A stretch of 8,951 nt of DNA from Salegentibacter sp. Its GTDB lineage: Bacteria; Bacteroidota; Bacteroidia; Flavobacteriales; Flavobacteriaceae. Below, piece by piece: positions 1-6,156 of the stretch. Location: positions 1-8,951 of the forward strand of contig JAGXIG010000093.1 of NCBI GenBank assembly GCA_024635815.1, written 5' to 3'. The notes below the pieces were generated by a model. That model had not been told where the DNA came from. It was given only the letters and a program-made list of their open reading frames with translations, and searched no databases. Position numbers and translations under genes: made by a program. Positions within the stretch are counted from its first letter, which is position 1; each line of letters begins with the position of its first letter.

Positions 1-99
1 CCTACAAATATATCGATAAGAATAAACATAGCTGCGCCTAAGCCAACTGAAGATTGGCTTTTTACCAATATTTTAAAAAACCTTAAGGATGATTTATAA
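1..99 (+). CDS. possible C-terminal end of an unidentified protein (partial)
   Basis: Frame 1 is open from the window edge to a TAA at 97-99 and reads as a 32-residue tail containing a PKPTEDWLF stretch and ending in an amphipathic, lysine-rich NILKNLKDDL. If real, it converges with the DoxX-family gene and overlaps its last 6 bases. I do not recognise the family. Two observations argue against it: a terminator-like hairpin (40-63) sits inside it, and the other plus frames stop at 17-19 and 39-41, so a plus-strand gene ending just before the hairpin is equally possible. A minus-strand gene beginning here (ATG at 29-27, reading MFILIDIFV) also cannot be excluded. Confidence 0.25.
   Translation, partial: PTNISIRINIAAPKPTEDWLFTNILKNLKDDL
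40..63 (+). terminator. terminator-like hairpin near the left edge
   Basis: AAGCCAA (40-46) and TTGGCTT (54-60) form a 7-bp perfect stem around a 7-base loop, followed on the plus strand by three more T residues. The orientation suits a plus-strand transcript arriving from the left. On the minus strand the stem is followed by AGGCGC rather than a T tract, so it is a poor terminator for the DoxX-family gene ending at 94. The T tract is short, so this is only a candidate. Confidence 0.3.
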
Positions 100-1188
100 T
101 TTTATATCCTCAGCATCGAACCAATGCCTTTTCTGGGTAATCGTGCCCTTTTCTAAAACCAAAAGTCCGGGATTAGATCTTACAATAGTTTGTAAAACCT
201 TCTTATCTACCTGATAGAACTCAAAATCGAGCTTGAAATTGTTGCGTATTTTCTCTTGATCTTCATCATTTGAAGCGGTTAAGCCAACTACTTTATAGCC
301 TTTTTCTTCAGCTTCTGCAGCAAGTTTCTGGATAGCTTTAAAACCTTCCTGCTCGGTATGGGAAAGATCATAAGCCACAATCATAAAAAGCTTTTCCGCA
401 TCAAGAATTTGATCAGTCACAACCTCGCCATTTGCTTCTATTTCAAAATCCTGAATAGGCGGCACATAGCCTTCCTCAATCATCGTAGTTTCCACTCCAA
501 CAAATTCCCCTTCCTGGTTTGGATAACTTCCATCGGTAGTCACCGTAACTTCTTCTCCATTATGATTAAAGGTCCATTCATATTCATAAACTCCTTTTTG
601 GGCATCTTCGGGCACCTGCATAAGTTCTTTAATGTTATTTCCAATCTTATAAGCTCTAAAATCGAAAACCGGCAAATGCATAAGCACGTGATAGGCAAAC
701 CAGAAAGAAAGCATGAAGGACAAAAAAATGATCCAGCGATGCGAAATAGGGTTTAAAAACGGAGTGATCAGTTTTCGGTTAAAGAAAAGTATTAATATAA
801 AAATAAGCAGAATCACGTCTTTTATGAAAGACTGCCAGGGCGTTAACGGGATCGCGTCCCCAAAGCACCCACAATCTGTCACCTTATTGAAATAAGCGGA
901 GTAAAACGTGAGGAACGTAAAGAAAACGATCATTAACAGCAGACTCCAAACCGTGAATTTAGGCAGGTATCCTATTAAAATCATAATCCCCACCACCAGC
1001 TCAAAAACCACTAAAATAATGGCGATCACTAGGGAATAAGGGACCAAAAAGTCAAGCCCCAGAACTTCTGGACTAAAATATTCCTGGAGCTTGTAAGAAA
1101 ATCCCAGTGGATCGTTGAGTTTTATAAATCCTGAAAAAATAAATAACACGCCAACCAGTACCCTGGAAATTCCTACCAATAATTTCAT
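94..1188 (-). CDS. BT_3928-type DoxX-family membrane protein with thioredoxin-like C-terminal domain
   Basis: This 364-residue inner-membrane protein has an N-terminal DoxX/MauE-like half and a soluble C-terminal half. About five hydrophobic segments lie near residues 8-24, 48-72, 78-98, 121-137 and 151-170. A DCGCFGD motif at 105-111, between segments three and four, resembles the CGCFG cysteine pair of MauE/DoxX-type proteins, which suggests a redox role, though the substrate is unknown. Residues about 255-364 have a thioredoxin-like pattern (LFMIVAYDL strand, KVVGLTAS strand, then SNPGLLVLEKG, which places a proline before a strand as in the cis-Pro loop), but no CXXC is present, so that domain cannot act as an ordinary disulfide reductase. 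The ATG at 1188-1186 begins a natural amphipathic-then-hydrophobic N-terminus. It lies 39 bp behind the DUF1599 gene and is probably cotranscribed with it. Family assignment is from recognition of overall pattern; biochemical function is unknown. Confidence 0.8.
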   Translation of the reverse strand: MKLLVGISRVLVGVLFIFSGFIKLNDPLGFSYKLQEYFSPEVLGLDFLVPYSLVIAIILVVFELVVGIMILIGYLPKFTVWSLLLMIVFFTFLTFYSAYFNKVTDCGCFGDAIPLTPWQSFIKDVILLIFILILFFNRKLITPFLNPISHRWIIFLSFMLSFWFAYHVLMHLPVFDFRAYKIGNNIKELMQVPEDAQKGVYEYEWTFNHNGEEVTVTTDGSYPNQEGEFVGVETTMIEEGYVPPIQDFEIEANGEVVTDQILDAEKLFMIVAYDLSHTEQEGFKAIQKLAAEAEEKGYKVVGLTASNDEDQEKIRNNFKLDFEFYQVDKKVLQTIVRSNPGLLVLEKGTITQKRHWFDAEDIKL

Positions 1189-1227
1189 TCTGTTTTGTTT
1201 AAAAAATGCTTAATTTATTTTGAAAAT

Positions 1228-1773
1228 CTATGCTTCGTTCTCGTTTATAAGAATCATCGCGAAAATTGAATAATTTATCATATCCTGGTAATTCGCATCA
1301 ATCCCTTCACTCACCAGGGTTTTCCCTTTATTATCTTCAATCTGCTTTACCCGCAATAATTTCTGAATAATTAGATCGGTTAAAGAACTAACCCTCATAT
1401 CGCGCCAGGCCTCGCCGTAATCGTGATTTTTATTCATCATTAAAGATTTGGTCTCAGCAATTTTTTCGTCATAAAATTCTGTAGCCTCTTCTACTCCAAG
1501 ATCTGGCTGGGCAACCACGCCTTTCTCCAACTGGATTAAAGCCATCACAGAATAATTGATAATTCCTATAAATTCAGATTTTTCGTCTTCATCTACTTTT
1601 CTCACCTCATTTTCCTGAAGTTTCCTTATTCGCTGGGCTTTAATAAAAATCTGGTCGGTAAGTGACGGCAGCCTAAGAATTCTCCAGGCGCTTCCGTAAT
1701 CTTTCATCTTGTTAATAAACAGGCTGCGACAGGTAGCTACTACCGCGTCATACTGTTTTGAGGTATTCTGCAT
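1228..1773 (-). CDS. DUF1599 (Nmad1-type) protein with two tandem domain copies
   Basis: The 181-residue protein is soluble and predicted mostly helical. It contains two copies of the same unit: residues about 13-83 (NKMKDYGSAWR...SLTDQIFIKAQRIRKL...IGIINYSVMALI) and about 105-177 (MNKNHDYGEAWRDMR...SLTDLIIQKLLRVKQIED...QDMINYSIFAMIL). Each has a DYGxAWR motif, an SLTD turn and a closing (I/M)INYS helix. This matches DUF1599, described in comparative genomics as nucleotide modification associated domain 1; the chromosomal Bacteroidota members have no established activity that I know of. The gene is head-to-head with folP across a 120-bp spacer and leads an operon with the DoxX-family gene. 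A weak promoter candidate on its strand is AATATTTG at 1811-1804 (one mismatch to TAnnTTTG), with no clear -33 box. Start ATG at 1773-1771. Confidence 0.8.
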   Translation of the reverse strand: MQNTSKQYDAVVATCRSLFINKMKDYGSAWRILRLPSLTDQIFIKAQRIRKLQENEVRKVDEDEKSEFIGIINYSVMALIQLEKGVVAQPDLGVEEATEFYDEKIAETKSLMMNKNHDYGEAWRDMRVSSLTDLIIQKLLRVKQIEDNKGKTLVSEGIDANYQDMINYSIFAMILINENEA

Positions 1774-1786
1774 AAAAGAGATCTAA

Positions 1787-1815
1787 TTTGCGTAAATTTC
1801 GTGCAAATATTTTAG
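1787..1815 (+). promoter_or_regulatory. candidate folP promoter (Bacteroidota type)
   Basis: TTTG at 1787-1790, a 17-base spacer, then TATTTTAG at 1808-1815, which matches the flavobacterial -7 consensus TAnnTTTG at all fixed positions but one. Transcription would begin near 1820, giving a leader of about 70 bases before the folP ATG. The site lies within the 120-bp spacer shared with the divergent DUF1599 gene. Short AT-rich motifs arise by chance in such DNA, hence moderate confidence. Confidence 0.4.
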
Positions 1816-1893
1816 ATACTAAAACCGCATTTTATAAATTCTGAAGTAAGCTTTAAAAACTATCGCTTTCAACTTCAGAAAAACAGATAAAAA

Positions 1894-2718
1894 ATGACCA
1901 TAAATTGCAAAGGTGAACTTATAGATCTTAGCAGCCCAAAAGTGATGGGAATTATAAATACCACTCCTAATTCTTTTTATGCTGAAAGTCGAAAAACTTT
2001 GGAAAAAGACATCCTGAAACAAGTAGAACAAATGCTAAAAGAGGGCGCCGATTTTATTGATGTTGGTGGTTATAGCACTCCGCCCGGCGCTCCAAAAGTT
2101 GAAGAAACAGAAGAGCTGAAACGTGTACTTCCCGCAGTAGAAAAAATACTGAAAAATTTTCCGGAAACATTAATTTCAGTAGATACTTTTAGAGCAAGTG
2201 TAGCCGAGAATAGTATTGAAGCCGGAGCCGCAATAATAAACGATATCTCTGCCGGAAACCTGGATCCCGAAATGATGAAAACCGTCGCGAAACACCAGGT
2301 ACCATATATTATGATGCATATGCGCGGTACGCCACAAACTATGAAAGACCTGAACCAGTATGATGATCTTGTGCAGGACATTTTATTTTATTTTTCAGAA
2401 AAAATAAATGCGGCTAGGACATTAGGAATCAACGATCTTATTGTAGATCCCGGCTTCGGATTTGCAAAAAATATAAGTCAGAATTTTGAACTGCTTTCTA
2501 AAATGGAGCTCTTCAAAACTTTAGAACTCCCCATTTTAGCAGGACTTTCACGAAAATCTTTAATCTATAAAACCCTAAATACCTCAGCGCAGGAAGCTTT
2601 GAATGGCACTACTTTTCTAAATAGTATCGCTTTAAGTAAAGGCGCTTCCATTTTACGGGTTCACGATGTAAAAGAAGCGGTAGAATGCACTAAATTATAC
2701 GTAGAACTTAATAAGTAG
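1894..2718 (+). CDS. folP: dihydropteroate synthase
   Basis: This cytoplasmic enzyme condenses 6-hydroxymethyl-dihydropterin pyrophosphate with p-aminobenzoate in folate synthesis and is the sulfonamide target. At 274 residues it has normal length and a complete TIM-barrel motif set: MGIINTTPNSF (18-28, loop 1), GADFIDVGGYST (51-62), SVDTF with Asp97, NDIS with Asn116, MHMRGTPQTM (141-150), VDPGFGF with Asp185, GLSRKS with Lys221, and RVHD with Arg255/His257 at the anion site. The numbering coincides with E. coli FolP at Thr62, Lys221, Arg255 and His257. Two departures are visible: Asn26 where E. coli has Asp (TPNSF, which I recall as common in flavobacteria), and Pro63 where the near-invariant loop-2 arginine of ST-R-PG is expected (codon 2080-2082, CCG). 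Start ATG at 1894 has an A-rich upstream and no Shine-Dalgarno. cdaA follows after 37 bp, probably in the same transcript. Confidence 0.96.
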   Translation: MTINCKGELIDLSSPKVMGIINTTPNSFYAESRKTLEKDILKQVEQMLKEGADFIDVGGYSTPPGAPKVEETEELKRVLPAVEKILKNFPETLISVDTFRASVAENSIEAGAAIINDISAGNLDPEMMKTVAKHQVPYIMMHMRGTPQTMKDLNQYDDLVQDILFYFSEKINAARTLGINDLIVDPGFGFAKNISQNFELLSKMELFKTLELPILAGLSRKSLIYKTLNTSAQEALNGTTFLNSIALSKGASILRVHDVKEAVECTKLYVELNK

Positions 2719-2755
2719 CCGCATATTTTCTATTTTTACACAAAACCCCGCTAAT

Positions 2756-3529
2756 TTGGATATAATAAACCTTCGTTTTCTCGATGCCCTGGATATTGTA
2801 TTTGTAGCCCTACTGCTGTATTATTTATACAAGCTGGTAAAAGGAACGGTTGCGGTAAATATCTTTATCGGGATCGTGATTATTTACTTAATGGGGAGCC
2901 TTACGCAATTGCTTCAAATGGAGCTTTTAAGCAGTGTTCTTGGTGAGTTCATCGGCGTGGGGATGTTTGCCTTAATCGTAGTTTTTCAGCAGGAAATCAG
3001 GAAATTCCTTTTAATGATTGGTTCTACCAATTTTACTCAAAAAGGAAAATTCTTTACACAATTGCGTTTTCTAAAAGGAGATCTGGAAACCAGTACAAAT
3101 GTAGAAGATATCATTTCGGCTTGTGAAGCAATGGGACAAAGTTACACCGGGGCCCTTATTATTATTCAAAAAAATACGAATCTGGATTTTGTTAAGAACT
3201 CTGGAGACGACATGAATATTGAACTTAATCAACCAATTATAGAATCTATTTTTTATAAAAATTCACCACTCCACGATGGTGCGATGGTGATAGAAGACAA
3301 CAAAATAACTGCTACCAGGGTTATTTTACCGGTTTCAAACGATAGATCTATTCCACTGAGATTTGGGTTACGCCACCGCGCCGCTGTTGGAATTACTGAA
3401 AAAACCGATGCCCTGGCCCTGATAGTGAGCGAAGAAACCGGACAAATTTCTTATGTACGGGATGGTGAATTTGTAATGTTTGAAAGCAACGAGGAACTTA
3501 TTGAAAAAATTAAAGAAGATCTTCGTTAA
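2756..3529 (+). CDS. cdaA: membrane diadenylate cyclase CdaA (c-di-AMP synthase)
   Basis: The enzyme joins two ATP molecules into cyclic di-AMP, a second messenger tied to osmotic and cell-wall homeostasis. The 257-residue protein has three N-terminal membrane helices (about 10-26, 33-50 and 60-78) followed by the VFQQEIRKFL linker and a DisA_N/DAC catalytic domain. The catalytic signatures are intact: LHDGAMVI with DGA at 174-176, GLRHRAAVGI with RHR at 206-208, and SEETG at 225-229. The start is TTG at 2756: it gives the MDIINLRFLD N-terminus expected of flavobacterial CdaA, and no in-frame ATG lies between it and the folP stop. The gene sits 37 bp after folP, a pairing I recall as recurrent in Bacteroidota. 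The cdaR and glmM neighbours known from Firmicutes are absent here. It converges with the ABC transporter gene, with only 3 bp between the two stop codons. Confidence 0.95.
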   Translation: MDIINLRFLDALDIVFVALLLYYLYKLVKGTVAVNIFIGIVIIYLMGSLTQLLQMELLSSVLGEFIGVGMFALIVVFQQEIRKFLLMIGSTNFTQKGKFFTQLRFLKGDLETSTNVEDIISACEAMGQSYTGALIIIQKNTNLDFVKNSGDDMNIELNQPIIESIFYKNSPLHDGAMVIEDNKITATRVILPVSNDRSIPLRFGLRHRAAVGITEKTDALALIVSEETGQISYVRDGEFVMFESNEELIEKIKEDLR

Positions 3530-3532
3530 CCT

Positions 3533-5299
3533 CTATATACTTTCTTCTGCCATAAATTGGACTTCGTATAGGTTTTTGTAATACCCATCTTTCTTTTGAA
3601 GCAATTCGGTGTGAGTACCTACCTCTACTATCTTACCGGCATCCATCACCATAATCTTATCGGCTTTTTTAATGGTGGCCAGTCTATGAGCTATCACTAT
3701 AGAAGTTCGGCCTTTAGTGATCTTATCGGTTGCTTCCTGGATAAGGATTTCGCTGTAAGTATCTACAGAAGAAGTTGCTTCATCCAAAACTAAAATACTG
3801 GGATTGCTCATATAAGCACGTAAAAAGGAAATAAGCTGGCGCTGGCCCGATGATAACATCGCCCCGCGTTCCTTTACATTATAATGATAGCTGTTAGGCA
3901 GCGTACTGATGAACTCGTGGATACCAATTTGCTTAGCGGCATTAATCACTTCTTCTTCCGTAATATCGGGATTATTAAGATTAATATTACTCAAAATGGT
4001 ATCGGCAAAAAGGAAAACATTTTGTAAAACAACTGCTATTTCAGAACGCAGCGATTCCAGCGTAATATCTTTAATATCAATTCCGTCCACCAGAATTTGC
4101 CCGCTGTTTATTTCATAAAACCGATTCAGCAAATTTATCACCGTAGATTTTCCGGCTCCGGTAGCACCAACAATCGCAATGGTCTCCCCGGGATTTGCTT
4201 TAAAGGAAACACCTTTCAGCACTTCTTCATCATCGGTATAACTAAAATGAACATCCTTAAATTCTATTTCGCCCTTGAGGTCCTTTACTTCAATTTTCCC
4301 TTCATTACTAATTGAGGATTCGGTATCCAAAATTCCGAAAACGCGGTTCGCAGCCACCATTCCCATCTGCAGGGTATTAAACTTATCAGCAATCTGGCGC
4401 AGCGGTCTAAAGAGTAGCTGAGACAATTCAATAAAAGCGATAATCACACCCAGGGTAATGCCATCGTCGGCCACAGCCCGAAGTCCACCGTACCAAACGA
4501 TTAAACCAATGGTTATGGAAGTAGCCATTTCAGCAATAGGGAAGAAAATTGAGTTATACCAAACCGTTTTCACCCAGGCATCGCGGTGTTTGCTGTTTAT
4601 TTCCTTAAAATTATTGTATTCCGCTTTTTCACGGGTAAAAAGCTGAACGATCTTCATTCCCGTAATTCGCTCCTGAACAAAGGTATTTAGATTGGCAACC
4701 TGGGTTCTTACTTCTTCAAAAGCAATCTTCATTTTCTTCTGAAAAACACGCGTAGCGTACATAATTAACGGAAGCACAGTCAAAACTAACAAGGTTAACT
4801 GCCAGCTCTGATAAAACATAAACCCGATTACCACCAACATTTTTAGGATATCGCTGATAATCATAAAAAGCCCCTGACTAAAAATGCTCGCAATAGTTTC
4901 AATATCGCTCACCGCCCGTGTTACCAAACGCCCAACCGCCGACTTATCGAAATAAGTCATTTTAAAACCGAGCATATGTTTAAACAAGTTCACACGAAGG
5001 TCGCGCACCACTTCCTGTCCCAGCCAGTTGGCGAAATACACAAAAAGAAACTGAAAAATAACTTCCAGCAATAAAACCCCGGCCATAAGGCCTACATAAA
5101 AAACAAGGTTATCATAATTTTGGGGAGTAATCGCATCATCTACAGTAACCTTTAATAAATATGGTCTTAAAACGGCGAAAAATGAAAGCAAAATAGCCGC
5201 AACCGCCACAAAGTAAAAAGTTGCCTTGTAAGGATTGGTGTATTTAAGCAAGCGCTTAAACAAATTGAAATCGAATGCATTACCGGTTTTAGATGCCAT
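3533..5299 (-). CDS. ABC exporter half-transporter (MsbA/LmrA-like, ABCB type)
   Basis: This 588-residue half-transporter fuses a six-helix type IV exporter domain (about residues 20-320) to a nucleotide-binding domain (about 343-580), and would work as a dimer in the inner membrane. All ATPase motifs are present: Walker A GATGAGKST (378-386), Q-loop Gln426, signature LSSGQ (482-486), Walker B ILVLDE with Asp506 and the catalytic Glu507, and H-loop His538. The signature is LSSGQ rather than LSGGQ and Walker A has Ala382 for the usual Ser; both are mild variants and the site looks active. Substrate cannot be deduced: lipid, peptide and drug exporters share this architecture. The stop codon of truA and this ATG overlap as TAATG, so translation is probably coupled to truA. 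Alone in the locus, it may be a homodimer; a partner gene elsewhere is possible. Confidence 0.93.
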   Translation of the reverse strand: MASKTGNAFDFNLFKRLLKYTNPYKATFYFVAVAAILLSFFAVLRPYLLKVTVDDAITPQNYDNLVFYVGLMAGVLLLEVIFQFLFVYFANWLGQEVVRDLRVNLFKHMLGFKMTYFDKSAVGRLVTRAVSDIETIASIFSQGLFMIISDILKMLVVIGFMFYQSWQLTLLVLTVLPLIMYATRVFQKKMKIAFEEVRTQVANLNTFVQERITGMKIVQLFTREKAEYNNFKEINSKHRDAWVKTVWYNSIFFPIAEMATSITIGLIVWYGGLRAVADDGITLGVIIAFIELSQLLFRPLRQIADKFNTLQMGMVAANRVFGILDTESSISNEGKIEVKDLKGEIEFKDVHFSYTDDEEVLKGVSFKANPGETIAIVGATGAGKSTVINLLNRFYEINSGQILVDGIDIKDITLESLRSEIAVVLQNVFLFADTILSNINLNNPDITEEEVINAAKQIGIHEFISTLPNSYHYNVKERGAMLSSGQRQLISFLRAYMSNPSILVLDEATSSVDTYSEILIQEATDKITKGRTSIVIAHRLATIKKADKIMVMDAGKIVEVGTHTELLQKKDGYYKNLYEVQFMAEESI

Positions 5300-6042
5300 T
5301 ATTTTATTGCTATTTCAGGATAAGTAACCCGGGTTAGATAAAGTCCCTTTGCCGGCACCGAAGTCCCTGCCCTGCTCCTATCTTTACTTTTAATAATCTC
5401 GTGCATACTTTCTACGGGTTGTTTACCAAAACCAATTTCCAGCAAAGTTCCTACAATTGCACGCACCATATTTCTTAGAAATCTGTCGGCTGAAATATGA
5501 AAAACCAACACTTCACCTTCTGTTTTCCAAACTGCTTCAGAAATCTTGCAATTATAAGTTTTTACATCGGTTTTAGACTTTGAAAAACACTTAAAATTAG
5601 TATAATCCTTTAGGATTTCTGCAGCCTGGTTCATTTTTTCAACATTCAGCCTATTCTTTAAAAAGTAGCTTCTATCTTCCAAAAACGGATCTTTCTGCTG
5701 AACAATATGATATTCATAACTTCGGCTTAAAGCTTCAAAGCGAGCATGAGCATCTGATCTTACTTTAAAAACATCTTTCAATGCGATATCTGCCGGAAGC
5801 AATGAATTCATTTTAAACTGAAAAGCTTCCTTTTGTAATTCCTCTTCAACATCAAAATGTGCAAAGATCTGTTTTGCGTGCACGCCAGCATCTGTTCTTC
5901 CCGCACCAACAATATCTATTTTATGCTGAAAAACCACTGAAATTGCATTTTCTATTTCCTCCTGAACCGAAATCGCGTTTGGCTGATTTTGCCAACCATG
6001 ATAAGCTTTTCCAAAATATGACAGTTCTAAAAAATACCTCAA
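5299..6042 (-). CDS. truA: tRNA pseudouridine synthase A
   Basis: TruA converts uridines 38-40 in the anticodon arm of tRNAs to pseudouridine. The 247-residue protein is of normal length and carries YFGKAYHGWQ near the N-terminus (9-18), GAGRTDAGVHA with the catalytic Asp51, the mid-domain segment FKCFSK (about 153-158), and the C-terminal RFLRNMVRAIVGTLLEIG helix typical of the family. The start is TTG at 6042-6040: the reading frame has a TAA only 9 bases upstream, so no ATG alternative exists and MRYFLELSYFG is the natural N-terminus. A strong promoter candidate lies just upstream (6074-6103). The stop shares one base with the start of the downstream ABC exporter gene, indicating a two-gene operon. 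The gene is divergent from the phosphoesterase gene. Confidence 0.96.
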   Translation of the reverse strand: MRYFLELSYFGKAYHGWQNQPNAISVQEEIENAISVVFQHKIDIVGAGRTDAGVHAKQIFAHFDVEEELQKEAFQFKMNSLLPADIALKDVFKVRSDAHARFEALSRSYEYHIVQQKDPFLEDRSYFLKNRLNVEKMNQAAEILKDYTNFKCFSKSKTDVKTYNCKISEAVWKTEGEVLVFHISADRFLRNMVRAIVGTLLEIGFGKQPVESMHEIIKSKDRSRAGTSVPAKGLYLTRVTYPEIAIK

Positions 6043-6058
6043 CCGACTTCTTTATTTT

Positions 6059-6066
6059 TATATTTG
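6059..6066 (+). promoter_or_regulatory. possible -7 box for the phosphoesterase gene
   Basis: TATATTTG is an exact match to TAnnTTTG on the plus strand, but no TTTG-like -33 element is found 17-23 bases upstream, and the implied leader is about 85 bases. A one-mismatch alternative, TAGGTTTT at 6117-6124, also lacks a well-spaced -33 element. The real promoter of the phosphoesterase gene is therefore unresolved. Confidence 0.25.
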
Positions 6067-6073
6067 CGAACTG

Positions 6074-6103
6074 CAAAGATAAGGCATTTATTAGAAGCTT
6101 AAA
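6074..6103 (-). promoter_or_regulatory. candidate truA promoter (Bacteroidota type)
   Basis: Read on the minus strand, TTTA (6103-6100) is followed by an 18-base spacer and TATCTTTG (6081-6074), an exact match to the flavobacterial -7 consensus TAnnTTTG. Transcription would start near 6068, leaving a leader of about 25 bases before the TTG start of truA. It is the best-formed promoter in the window. Its likely start region overlaps the possible plus-strand -7 box at 6059-6066. Confidence 0.6.
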
Positions 6104-6156
6104 TCCTTTGAAAGCATAGGTTTTAAAATGATTTTTCTAAATAAAATATTTCAGAT

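Noticed and set aside
1..93. Start of a triose-phosphate isomerase gene, which I recall downstream of the DoxX-family gene in some flavobacteria
   Set aside because: No minus-strand frame here shows the expected GNWKMN-type N-terminus.
482..486. ABC exporter considered degenerate because of LSSGQ signature (residue numbers 482-486 of the protein encoded at 3533-5299)
   Set aside because: Walker A lysine, Q-loop, catalytic glutamate and H-loop histidine are all intact, and LSSGQ is a mild variant compatible with activity.
358..756. 132-codon plus-strand open frame opposite the DoxX-family gene
   Set aside because: It is antisense to a convincing membrane protein gene, its translation has no recognisable domain, and its composition (rich in His, Asn, Phe, Ile) is that of a reverse-strand shadow.
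2070..2381. 103-codon minus-strand open frame inside folP
   Set aside because: It lies wholly within the conserved FolP motifs on the other strand and has no family resemblance.
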